NCBI GenBank assembly: GCA_028689655.1
Contig: JAQVCT010000026.1
Coordinates: 1 to 35,053, forward strand
Direction: 5' to 3'
Origin: Lachnospiraceae bacterium
GTDB taxonomy: Bacteria > Bacillota > Clostridia > Lachnospirales > Lachnospiraceae
Length of the DNA stretch: 35,053 nucleotides
A program made the position numbers and the translations under genes. Numbering within the stretch: the stretch's first letter is position 1; each line of letters starts with the position of its first letter. Below, one piece after another: positions 7,588-15,322 of this stretch. Under the pieces are notes generated by a model, which made no database searches, was not told the origin of the DNA, and was given only the letters and a program-made list of their open reading frames with translations.

Positions 7588-9100
7588 CCCAAGCCTTCCT
7601 CTCTATGATCAGAAATATCTCTGAAAAAGCTTTTCCTGTTTTCCTGCAAAGTTCCGTAACGCTGTCATATTCCGGATATATTTTTATTTTCTGCTGCCCA
7701 TCCTCGTTCCAACTGCATACCTTTACTTTTGCTGTTCCATATGCCGTAGTAATCTCACGAATCTCTCTGTTCAGGATGCTGCGCTCCATGGCAATCTTGC
7801 GGATACCGATGGTGGTGGTCTCTGTGAAAATAAGATGCTCCAGTTTTGATACATCTTCTTCCCTACAGATTACATTCAATTGATAGGCTGGTCTGTTCTT
7901 CTTCATGAAAACAGGCATATAGTTCACATCTCTGGCACCGGCTTCCAATAGACGTTCCATCACATAGCCGAGATTTTCCCCTGTACAGTCGTCAATGTTA
8001 CTCTCCAGCTTGTAGATAATATCCCTATCCGACCTGTGATCTGCACCCTTTTCAGAGGTATCCTGACGCTGTTCCTCTATGAACATCGCCCGGAGCAGAC
8101 TTGGACTTTCATAATTTCTCTTCCCCGCACCAATTCCTATTCTCTGAATCGTATAGCTCTCCGGTAACCGGGCTTTCGTCTGAATCGCCGCTGCGATGGC
8201 TGCTCCGGTAGGTGTCACTAACTCAGCTTCCATGTCAGTTACATGAAGTGCCAGATGATTGGCACTGATGATATTCGCCACCGCCGGCACCGGTATGGGC
8301 AGGATACCATGCTGACAATGAATCTTCCCGATTCCTTCATATAAGACTGGAATAATCACATCATGAATCTGCAGATTGTCCAGACACACTGCTGCCGCAA
8401 TGATATCCACGATGGAATCCACCGTACCCACCTCATGAAAATGAACCTCTTCCAATGTGGTTCCATGTGCCTTCGCCTCCGCCTGTCCCAGAATGGTAAA
8501 GATACGGATGGCAAGCTCCCTTGCATGTTCTGACATCTGCGTCTCCCGGATGATATCCAGCACTTCCTTCATGCCACGGTGCTCATGGTGATGATTTTCG
8601 TGGTTTCCATGGGTATGTTCCTCCTCATGGTGGTGTCCATTTACCTCATGGGTATGTTTCTCTTCACGGTGGTGTTCATTTATTTCATGGCTATGCTCCT
8701 CTTCATGGTGGTGTTCATTTATTTCATGGGAATGTTTCTCTTCATGATGGTGTTCATGATCTTGATTTTCATGAGGATGTTCGTGATTTTCATGGGCATG
8801 GTCCTGCCCTTCCGTATGACTGTGGGTCCTTGTACCTGTGGATTCGCTCCTGGATTGTTTTCCAAATAAATATTCCATGTCATGGTCATGATTTTCATGG
8901 TGCTCATCCAATATCACATCAAAGTCACATACATCCAGTCCTGCTTTTTTCACACGGCTTATCCTGGTATGGAATCCATGTACCGGAACGGTGTCCAGCA
9001 CTTTCTGCAACACTGCTTCATCTGCCCCCAGATCCAGCAACGCTGCCACGAACATATCTCCACTGATACCAGATAAGCATTCCAAATATAGTTGATTCAT
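7571..9100 (-). CDS. larC: LarC, nickel insertion protein for the pincer cofactor, with His-rich insert
   Basis: 509 aa. LarC is the CTP-dependent nickel cyclometallase that inserts Ni into the pincer nucleotide. The N-terminus LYLECLSGISGDMFVAALLDLGA and the later DSIVDIIAAAVCLDNL, VPAVANII and LVTPTGAAIAAA are family hallmarks; the C-terminal half starts near YKLESNIDDCTGE. In Lactobacillus plantarum the two halves are joined by programmed frameshifting; here they form one uninterrupted frame. Residues about 66-175 are a histidine/glutamate-rich insert with 13-residue tandem repeats, a likely Ni store or chelator. The ATG has GAGG 7 nt upstream. It overlaps larE. Confidence 0.95.
   Translation of the reverse strand: MNQLYLECLSGISGDMFVAALLDLGADEAVLQKVLDTVPVHGFHTRISRVKKAGLDVCDFDVILDEHHENHDHDMEYLFGKQSRSESTGTRTHSHTEGQDHAHENHEHPHENQDHEHHHEEKHSHEINEHHHEEEHSHEINEHHREEKHTHEVNGHHHEEEHTHGNHENHHHEHRGMKEVLDIIRETQMSEHARELAIRIFTILGQAEAKAHGTTLEEVHFHEVGTVDSIVDIIAAAVCLDNLQIHDVIIPVLYEGIGKIHCQHGILPIPVPAVANIISANHLALHVTDMEAELVTPTGAAIAAAIQTKARLPESYTIQRIGIGAGKRNYESPSLLRAMFIEEQRQDTSEKGADHRSDRDIIYKLESNIDDCTGENLGYVMERLLEAGARDVNYMPVFMKKNRPAYQLNVICREEDVSKLEHLIFTETTTIGIRKIAMERSILNREIREITTAYGTAKVKVCSWNEDGQQKIKIYPEYDSVTELCRKTGKAFSEIFLIIERKAWDELGE
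8582..8740 (-). repeat. 39-nt tandem repeat encoding the His-rich segment of LarC
   Basis: About 3.5 copies of a 39-nt unit encode variants of E-(E/K)-H-S-H-E-I-N-E-H-H-H-E (LarC residues about 121-173). Copies differ by a few substitutions (S/T, I/V, E/G, H/R). A looser His-rich stretch precedes it (residues 66-118). Confidence 0.9.
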
Positions 9101-9225
9101 TTTGTTACCTCTTTCTCATCTGTTTCTGCTCTTATTTTTGTATTCCTATTTTAATTCTTATTTGCATTCTTATTAGTTCTACCCTTATTTCATTTATTCC
9201 TTTTTTATTTTTTCATCTGCCCATT
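9101..9225 (-). repeat. Purine-rich 12-nt-periodic spacer between larB and larC
   Basis: In mRNA sense it contains four near-12-nt units of the form AATAAGAATGCA, AATAAGAATTAA, AATAGGAATACA, AAAATAAGAGCA, related in style to the repeat before nikO. No gene is seen. Confidence 0.7.
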
Positions 9226-10050
9226 CTATGGCTGAGATTCCTTATGATCTGCCAATCGGTTGATCTGGGTCGCCATATATCCGGCTCCATAACCATTGTC
9301 GATATTTACGACCGCAATTCCATTGGCACAGGAATTAATCATGGTAAGCAGTGCTGACAATCCATGCATATTGGCACCATATCCCACGGAAGTCGGTACT
9401 GCAATAACGGGCTTATTCACCAGTCCGCCGATCACGCTGGCAAGCGCACCCTCCATGCCCGCCACCGCTACTACACAGTTTGCCGACTGGATCACATCTA
9501 ACTGAGACAGCAATCGGTGAAGTCCACTGACACCCACGTCATAAATACGATCCACCGCGCTGCCAAAATATTCCGCCGTCTGGGCCGCTTCCTCCGCCAC
9601 TGGAATATCTGCTGTTCCCGCGGTACATACCGCTATTTTTCCTGTTCTTCTCTTATCCGCTTTCTCGACTTTCAGGATATGGGAAATGGAATCATATGTG
9701 ACTTCCGGTATTTTTTCCCGTATTAATTCATATTGATGTTCCGTGGCTCTGGTTCCCAGCACTTCTCCCTCTTCCTCGTAAAGCTTCTCATAGATTCGAA
9801 GCAGGTGTTCATCTGCTTTCCCGCTGCAAAATACCACCTCTGGAAATCCGGAACGTATCTTCCGATGGGTATCCAGCTTCGCATAACCCAGATTTTCAAA
9901 GGGCTGTTTTCTAAAAAATTTCTCTGCATCCGCAACAGAGATTGTTCCATTTTTCACCTGTTCTAATATATCTCTTGTCTCTTCCATACTATTCATTCTC
10001 CATCTTCTAAAATCATGGTTCGATTGGAATCGTGGTGCCTGATTGAACAT
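9226..10050 (-). CDS. larB: LarB, pyridinium-3,5-biscarboxylic acid mononucleotide synthase
   Basis: 274 aa, AIR carboxylase (PurE)-related. LarB carboxylates and hydrolyses nicotinic acid adenine dinucleotide, the first step of the nickel-pincer cofactor. Signatures: the helical N-terminal region ILEQVKNGTISVADAEKFF, then GKIAVCTAGTADIPVAEEA (about 140-160) and VVAVAGMEGALASVIGGL (about 195-212), then PVIAVPTSVGYGANMHG. The ATG at 10050 has AGAAGG 8 nt upstream; an internal ATG at 9987 has GGAG 10 nt upstream and would give the shorter N-terminus usual in the family, so the start is uncertain. A strong hairpin with a U-run lies immediately upstream. Confidence 0.94.
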   Translation of the reverse strand: MFNQAPRFQSNHDFRRWRMNSMEETRDILEQVKNGTISVADAEKFFRKQPFENLGYAKLDTHRKIRSGFPEVVFCSGKADEHLLRIYEKLYEEEGEVLGTRATEHQYELIREKIPEVTYDSISHILKVEKADKRRTGKIAVCTAGTADIPVAEEAAQTAEYFGSAVDRIYDVGVSGLHRLLSQLDVIQSANCVVAVAGMEGALASVIGGLVNKPVIAVPTSVGYGANMHGLSALLTMINSCANGIAVVNIDNGYGAGYMATQINRLADHKESQP

Positions 10051-10072
10051 AACACGAACCTTCTATTCATAT

Positions 10073-10123
10073 AAAAAATCACAAAAACAGAATCTATCTT
10101 CTGATAGATTTTCGTCTTCGTGA
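10073..10123 (-). terminator. Long hairpin with U-run in the larB leader (attenuator or terminator)
   Basis: On the minus strand a stem of about 20 bp (including G-U pairs; perfect core AATCTATC / GATAGATT) closes an AGAA loop, and the 3' arm ends GTGA followed by UUUUUU. It lies about 23 nt before the larB ATG, so it either ends the DUF3842 transcript or acts as a regulated terminator for the lar-nik genes. Confidence 0.65.
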
Positions 10124-10131
10124 CTTTTATC

Positions 10132-10167
10132 TTTACATATTTACTTTACATCCACTTTTACATATTT
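10132..10167 (-). repeat. Direct repeats AAATATGTAAA in the larB upstream region
   Basis: The 11-mer AAATATGTAAA (minus strand) occurs exactly twice (10132-10142 and 10157-10167), 25 bp apart, with a partial copy GATGTAAAG between them. The position just before the hairpin suggests a regulator site or part of a structured leader. Confidence 0.5.
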
Positions 10168-10264
10168 GCCTTTCAAATTATATTGATATCTCAAATACAT
10201 TTATTTCTTAGATTGTAATTATACTTGGGATTATATTTCCATGATCATCCTGCTGATCTGCCAT

Positions 10265-10675
10265 CTACGACTCCATGCCTGCAATCCGGGTCACCACTTC
10301 ATCCACATAATCTGAGATTCTTTTCTCCTGAACGCCTACAATATGAATCTGGCACTTGCTCATTGGTATGAGTATGATCCGTGCTTCACTGTCGGTGATG
10401 GCTTCTGCCATCCTGGGCGTAATCTCACCATACATGGCATTTGCCATGATGATACCAATAGGACCCACGATCACGTCAGCCCTGGCGGCATTATAGATTA
10501 CCGCATTTTCCCCGGTGGCTCCATTGCAATTGCTGCTGCCTTTCATCATGTTTACCGTAGCTGTGGAATTCGTTCCCACCACTATGATATCTGCGCTTCT
10601 GCACTCCATGCTGATTTTCTCTACCAGTACTTTTCCGACGCCTCCGCCCTGTCCATCTATGATTAAAATATTCAT
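10265..10675 (-). CDS. DUF3842 family protein
   Basis: 136 aa. The N-terminus MNILIIDGQGGGVGKVLVEK has a Rossmann/P-loop-like glycine run typical of DUF3842 in clostridia; later GTNSTATVNMMK, VIVGPIGIIMANAMYGEITP and ILIPMSKCQIHIVGV are conserved-looking. The biochemical function is not known to me. The ATG at 10675 is chosen because AGAGG lies 10 nt upstream and the protein then starts exactly at the conserved motif; the longer open frame to 10777 is probably untranslated and contains the promoter. It is 215 nt upstream of larB on the same strand, suggesting a link with nickel-pincer cofactor synthesis, but the intervening hairpin may separate them. Confidence 0.85.
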   Translation of the reverse strand: MNILIIDGQGGGVGKVLVEKISMECRSADIIVVGTNSTATVNMMKGSSNCNGATGENAVIYNAARADVIVGPIGIIMANAMYGEITPRMAEAITDSEARIILIPMSKCQIHIVGVQEKRISDYVDEVVTRIAGMES

Positions 10676-10696
10676 TCTGTTCATTCCTCTCTGTTT

Positions 10697-10725
10697 ATTA
10701 CAACATAAAGTTCTTCTTTGGTCAA
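10697..10725 (-). promoter_or_regulatory. Sigma-A-type promoter for the DUF3842 gene (and possibly lar-nik)
   Basis: Minus strand TTGACC (10720-10725), 17-nt spacer, TGTAAT (10697-10702), with the DUF3842 ATG about 22 nt downstream. Confidence 0.65.
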
Positions 10726-10792
10726 TATTTTTTCCAAATAACAACTTCATGAAGGAACTGTAATCCTTCTGATGCATTCTTACTCTTCTGAA

Positions 10793-11920
10793 TCACACAC
10801 GAAATCTACTCTCCAGCAACAGCCAGTTTGCCCGAAACAACTGCATGATCTGCCAATATCCCACGCCTCTCAATCCATATTCATATACCAGATCAAACTT
10901 TTCATTCAGACTCCGCACATCCTCGAACCAGACTTCATGGGAGAGCCCCTGTTCCACATAGGTATAAAAGGGAGTCTGTGCAATCGGGTCGAATTGGATT
11001 TCTACACCCTGTGTGATTGCCAACTGCACCGCTTCCACATTTCCAATGGTTCTCGCTCTGGATTCGCCTCTTACATAGGGAAGCGTCCAGTCATAACCGT
11101 AATTGGGAATGCCCAGATTAATCTTCGCCGGGTCGATCTCCGTGATGGCGTACTCCACCACTTCCCGCACTTTATTCAAAGGTGCCACCGCCATGGGTGG
11201 GCCGAAGGTATACCCCCACTCATAAGTCATCAGCAGCACGCTGTTAGCCGCTTCTCCCAACGCCCTGTAATCTTTTCCCTCATACAATAATCCCTGCTGT
11301 TCCGCCGAGGTCTTGGGTGCCAGCGCCACAGATACCTGAAATCCTTCTGCGTTCAGCGATTCCGTGGTAACACGCACAAACTCGGTAAAAGCATCTCTGT
11401 CCTCAGCCAGTATATATTCAAAATCAATGTCAGTCCCCGCATAATTTTTCTCGTAAAGGGTATTGATCAATTGGATAATCAAGGTATTCCGAACCTCTTC
11501 ATCATTGACCATGACACTGATCAGATTATTATTAAATCTTCCCGAATCATCCAGGGGAGTCAAGGTCAGTATGGGATTGACCCCATATTGTCTCGCAAGA
11601 TCTATCATCCATTGATCCTCTATGATGGGTGGTATCAGTATGCCCTCCGTGGTAAATCCATAGGAAAATACTGACAGTTCTGTGAGATACGGCAGTGTCT
11701 GTCTCAGTACCCACTCTCGAATAAAAGGATAGGCATATCCATTCACAAAGATTGACCTCTTATCCTCCCTTTCCTCCTGGTCTGTAATAAACAACGCCTG
11801 CCCTATCGCCAGTCTGTAGGGATAAGGAATCTGATTATCATAGATTAAAGTTTCCACCGGAATCCCAAAGTCAGCCGCAATTCTATCCACTGTATCACCT
11901 GCACTTACCACATAGATCAT
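10793..11920 (-). CDS. LysM-GH18 spore cortex-lytic enzyme (SleL/YaaH-like)
   Basis: 375 aa. Residues 1-46 are one LysM domain (YVVSAGDTVDRIAADFGI ... YRLAIGQALFI), which binds peptidoglycan. Residues about 55-375 are a GH18 TIM barrel with the catalytic DxDxE as D164-I-D166-F-E168, and a late VGYWQIMQL strand. Family members such as Bacillus SleL/YaaH are N-acetylglucosaminidases acting on spore cortex fragments. Like them it has no signal peptide, consistent with deposition in the spore coat from the mother cell. YaaH has two LysM domains; this has one. AAGG lies 9 nt before the ATG. It implies a spore-forming host. Confidence 0.9.
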   Translation of the reverse strand: MIYVVSAGDTVDRIAADFGIPVETLIYDNQIPYPYRLAIGQALFITDQEEREDKRSIFVNGYAYPFIREWVLRQTLPYLTELSVFSYGFTTEGILIPPIIEDQWMIDLARQYGVNPILTLTPLDDSGRFNNNLISVMVNDEEVRNTLIIQLINTLYEKNYAGTDIDFEYILAEDRDAFTEFVRVTTESLNAEGFQVSVALAPKTSAEQQGLLYEGKDYRALGEAANSVLLMTYEWGYTFGPPMAVAPLNKVREVVEYAITEIDPAKINLGIPNYGYDWTLPYVRGESRARTIGNVEAVQLAITQGVEIQFDPIAQTPFYTYVEQGLSHEVWFEDVRSLNEKFDLVYEYGLRGVGYWQIMQLFRANWLLLESRFRV

Positions 11921-11956
11921 AGAAATCTGCCTTGCTTTTACTTTCTTAGTAGTATA

Positions 11957-11986
11957 TGAAAAAAAGAAGACGGGGTTACCCGTCTT
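11957..11986 (-). terminator. Intrinsic terminator of the S1-domain gene
   Basis: Minus strand: perfect 8-bp stem AAGACGGG / CCCGTCTT with a TAAC loop, then CTTTTTTTT. The S1 gene stop codon (11985-11987) overlaps the 5' foot of the stem, so translation termination and the hairpin are tightly linked. Confidence 0.93.
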
Positions 11987-12893
11987 ACAATTTTAATCCT
12001 TTTAAGAGTGCCCCCAGGCTGGTGGTGGCTTCTTCTTTTTCCTCATAGTCAAAGGTTTCCATGGTGTCTGCTTCCACATCCAGAATATCTTCAAATTCTT
12101 TCATGCTCAGACTTAGTTTTCCGTCTTTGCAGTCAATCAATTTCACTTTTACGTGCTGTCCCTCTTTTAACACTTCCGACGGACTTTTCAATCTTCTCTG
12201 GCTGATTCTGGAGATATGCACAAGTCCTGACAGACCGCCTTCCAGGCTGATGAATGCACCGTATGGCTTTATGGACTCCACCACACCTTCAAAGACAGAA
12301 CCCGGTACCAGATTGGCAATCTTACGGCTCTTTTCCTCCGCCTGCTCCTTATCTAACACCTTTCTGGCAGACATTACCAGACGATTGTCCTCCTCGTTCA
12401 CTGTAATGACCTGGACTTTTACCGTCTTTCCTTCCCACTCCTGCAGGTTTTCCACATACTGACCGGATAACTGGGAGGCTGGTATGAATCCTCTGATCCC
12501 TTCCAGATATGCGATCACACCACCATTTACGATCTCCGCAATCTTTACAGGAAATTGTTTTTCTTCATCCATCGCCGCCTTCAATACATCCCATGACAGA
12601 ACCTGATTGGCTTCCTTGATGGAGAGAAGAATATTTCCCATACCATCATCCATTTTCGTGATCGTCGCGGTGATTTCATCTCCCACATGATATTTCTCAT
12701 CCACCACAAATGCAGGATCATCCGTAATCTCTGTGACAGGCAGAACTCCCTGTGTGTAATATTTCAAATCCACAAAGATATCTTCCTCCGATATGGAAAG
12801 AATCGTTCCTGTAATCAGATCTCCCTCTGATAATTTGCGAAAGGAGCGCTCCAGTTCATCCTTGTAATCTAACATGCTTTCTGTCTCTGACAT
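11985..12893 (-). CDS. S1 RNA-binding domain protein (ribosomal protein S1-like), 302 aa
   Basis: Three S1 (OB-fold) repeats: about residues 20-90 (DLITGTILSISEEDIFVDLK), 110-180 (VKIAEIVNGGVIAYLEGIRG) and 200-270 (GSVFEGVVESIKPYGAFISL, then GLSGLVHISRIS). The third is the most canonical, with GAFI and GLVHIS. It ends in an acidic tail. It is shorter than Gram-negative S1 (six domains) and similar to the short S1-like proteins of Firmicutes, which bind mRNA and may aid translation. The ATG at 12893 is preferred (GAGG 8 nt upstream) over the ATG at 12914, which has no ribosome site. A strong terminator follows immediately. Confidence 0.9.
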   Translation of the reverse strand: MSETESMLDYKDELERSFRKLSEGDLITGTILSISEEDIFVDLKYYTQGVLPVTEITDDPAFVVDEKYHVGDEITATITKMDDGMGNILLSIKEANQVLSWDVLKAAMDEEKQFPVKIAEIVNGGVIAYLEGIRGFIPASQLSGQYVENLQEWEGKTVKVQVITVNEEDNRLVMSARKVLDKEQAEEKSRKIANLVPGSVFEGVVESIKPYGAFISLEGGLSGLVHISRISQRRLKSPSEVLKEGQHVKVKLIDCKDGKLSLSMKEFEDILDVEADTMETFDYEEKEEATTSLGALLKGLKL

Positions 12894-13015
12894 CCTTTTT
12901 TCCTCACTTTTCATTGTATTTTATCTATTAAGTCCAGCAGGTATTTCCCTGAATATACTTCATGGCATATATTAACCTCCGGAACTTTGTATCCCCGTAA
13001 TGTTTTTCATGGAAT

Positions 13016-13924
13016 TCAATTCGGATCAGGAAGGTTTGGAATAATCTCCACATAGATCTGATCAAATTCTTTTTTTAATTCATTTCTGATCTGGTCACGT
13101 ATCCTGCATAGGGATTGCAGCGTAATAATATCATTGGGACTGTCTATATAGATCTCCACCCATGTCTTACGGCCTGTCTGGATCACATCCAGGAAATCAA
13201 TGGTATAAGAGCAGGTCTGCATCTGTCGCTCTGCCACGATGCGAATCCGATCCAGGATCTCCTGATTTGGTGCGAAAAGTACCAGTTTTTTCAAGCCTCT
13301 GAAAATTGTTTCTATGGGTTCTTTTAACAGGAAAAGCGACATCATAATGGCAACTATGGGATCTATATAAGGCGCCATCCAGCCATACGTTGTCTGTTCC
13401 AGTATCATCTGTGCCACAAAAGCCAGAGACACTCCGATACTGCTGATAATATCCAGCTTCCATATATACAGCTCCGCTTTGATCGCCACCGATTGATAAC
13501 GCTTGCTAAAATAACGAAGGATCAGATAAATGATAAGGCATCCAAGAAAAACACAAAACTCAAATATCGCAATCTCGCCTGCATTTACCCTGTGGCCTCC
13601 TTTTAAAATCAAACGTACACTATCAATGATCAGTTGCATGGTTACCATTAAAAGCACACTGTATTTGATGACCAGAAAAAGGGATTCCACCTGGGAAAAT
13701 CCGTAAGGTCTGCGCTCTGTCACCGGATGATATAGAAGCGGCACCAGCAATAGAAATGGACCTATCATGATGGTGTCCGTAAAATCAAACACACAGTCCA
13801 TCAATATGGAATGCGAATGGGTCATATAAGCCATAATACCCTCCACCACCATAAATGCGATATTCCCCATTAGACTAAGATTCATTATACTTTTTTCTGT
13901 TTGTAATTTATTCTCTGTATTCAT
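13016..13924 (-). CDS. Cation diffusion facilitator (CDF) family transporter, atypical metal site
   Basis: 302 aa with about six membrane helices (residues about 15-210) and a C-terminal cytoplasmic domain (about 215-300). CDF proteins export divalent metals by proton antiport. TM2 keeps DxxxD (MDCVFDFTD), but TM5, aligned by eye to HxxxD of YiiP, reads AELYIWKLD, with isoleucine where the metal-binding histidine is expected. The cytoplasmic loop and C-terminal fold otherwise fit the family. The metal is therefore uncertain; nearness to the nickel genes is suggestive only. No strong ribosome site precedes the ATG. Confidence 0.85.
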   Translation of the reverse strand: MNTENKLQTEKSIMNLSLMGNIAFMVVEGIMAYMTHSHSILMDCVFDFTDTIMIGPFLLLVPLLYHPVTERRPYGFSQVESLFLVIKYSVLLMVTMQLIIDSVRLILKGGHRVNAGEIAIFEFCVFLGCLIIYLILRYFSKRYQSVAIKAELYIWKLDIISSIGVSLAFVAQMILEQTTYGWMAPYIDPIVAIMMSLFLLKEPIETIFRGLKKLVLFAPNQEILDRIRIVAERQMQTCSYTIDFLDVIQTGRKTWVEIYIDSPNDIITLQSLCRIRDQIRNELKKEFDQIYVEIIPNLPDPN

Positions 13925-14023
13925 ATCATTTATTTTACCAGAAAAATCACATTTTATCTATCCATCATTTCCATAAGTTTATGTCAGATAACCTAATTTA
14001 GATACCTGCCGCCAAAGTTGGTT

Positions 14024-15322
14024 TTATCTTTTCTCCAAAATATCCCTGGATAGCTCTGTTAAGATATTCTCCTGATATGCTGCACATTTCTTCTGTAAAA
14101 TATGCCTTGCGGTATCCTGCAGTTCCCTGTTTTTTAAGCTATTCAACATGGTCAGACTTCTTTTATCGATCTCTTCATTGGAGATTGCTTTCTGATACTC
14201 TTTGGGAGACATTCTCCAGATATGCACATTTTCCGGAAATCTCTGCCACAGCCTGTCTGCAATCCCCATGCCTTCCGGGTCCATATCTCCGCTATAATAG
14301 ATCTGTGTATCGCTGTCCGCTAATAAATCTATGATTTCCAATGCTGCATTTCGCATCTGACCTGAGGTACACATCAAGGCGACCTTGTCCTCACATGCTC
14401 TATCTGCAAGATAGGTAAAGACCATTTCATTTTCCACAATATAGACTCGTTTTGTCTCCGTCCATGCAGCGGTTGCCTTTCTCAGATTTAATGCAGTCAG
14501 GACCACCGGTTCTTTCCTGTTACAGAACTCTTCCACTGCCGGGTGAACCTGATCTTCGATTTGCAGGTGCACCCCCAGTGTGGTCACCATGCTGGATATA
14601 TCATCCGGTAAAATATGTGTCTCTAATAACCGTTCCTTCCATTCTGAAGAGCACTTAGGATAAGCCCTGTCCTTTGCGGAGCAGAGTCCCTGCATGAAAA
14701 GATTGCCTGGGACACTTCCCCGATCCAGATAGTGTGGATTGCCCGATACCTGTGCCGCCAGGACTGCAATTGGAATATCTTCTCCATTCTGCAATGCGCT
14801 GATCAGTGCATCTCCTACCACACACAGCATGTTCCGTGCTGTCTCCTCCTCTGCCTTTAGTTCTCGAAGCAGCACGGCATATCCTCCGCACTGTTTGTCT
14901 TCCATATGGGAAATCCAGTCCAGCACATCCTGTTTTTCAGCCTCCTGTCTCTTCTGAAAATATGCTTTACAGGAACTGAAAAAACGGTCCCTGATTTCTT
15001 TCTTTTCCTGTTTTCTATCTTGGTTGGAACGAATTTCACGTCCGAAATACGCTTCTAAAAGTTCATGGAGCGTAACGGGTGCAAATCTTGTTTTCTGCAG
15101 CATTTCTTCAAAGCTTGTGAGAGATATCACCACTTTAGGATCAGCGTACACTTTTCCCATCATCTTTTCCATTGCCTGACGCTCCTCCGGAGTGCTATCC
15201 TCCAGAGTAATCCTTCCTCCCGTCTTTCCAAGAGATTCCCACTTTTTACGAAGTAACTCGAAAAAGCGTTTCCATTCATTTCGGCTCCTGAAATATGCTG
15301 CACATTCTCTTCCTTTATTCAT
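14024..15322 (-). CDS. jetD: JetD-like TOPRIM nuclease of a Wadjet type II system (TIGR02679/DUF2399-like)
   Basis: 432 aa. The C-terminal half carries TOPRIM features: the acidic VYIVENEMVF (first glutamate) and YYSGDMDPEGMGIADRL with the DxDxxG-type metal site. JetD is the nuclease subunit that cuts plasmid DNA after the SMC complex has extruded it. The ATG at 15322 is chosen over the in-frame codon at 15343 because it gives ATGAATAA overlapping the jetC stop by 8 nt, the same overlap as at the other two jet junctions. Last gene of the four-gene operon. Confidence 0.88.
   Translation of the reverse strand: MNKGRECAAYFRSRNEWKRFFELLRKKWESLGKTGGRITLEDSTPEERQAMEKMMGKVYADPKVVISLTSFEEMLQKTRFAPVTLHELLEAYFGREIRSNQDRKQEKKEIRDRFFSSCKAYFQKRQEAEKQDVLDWISHMEDKQCGGYAVLLRELKAEEETARNMLCVVGDALISALQNGEDIPIAVLAAQVSGNPHYLDRGSVPGNLFMQGLCSAKDRAYPKCSSEWKERLLETHILPDDISSMVTTLGVHLQIEDQVHPAVEEFCNRKEPVVLTALNLRKATAAWTETKRVYIVENEMVFTYLADRACEDKVALMCTSGQMRNAALEIIDLLADSDTQIYYSGDMDPEGMGIADRLWQRFPENVHIWRMSPKEYQKAISNEEIDKRSLTMLNSLKNRELQDTARHILQKKCAAYQENILTELSRDILEKR

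Noticed and set aside
8579..8869. Plus-strand hydrophobic Met/Val/Phe-rich ORF resembling a membrane protein
   Set aside because: It is the antisense of the His-rich LarC repeat, where His codons read as Met/Val; the LarC frame is clearly the real one.
10206..10264. 18-codon ORF directly after the DUF3842 stop (TAG ATG)
   Set aside because: No separate ribosome site and no recognisable content; probably chance.
10073..10264. NiCo or cobalamin riboswitch before larB
   Set aside because: None of the conserved sequence blocks I know for those classes is visible; kept only as an unassigned attenuator-like leader.
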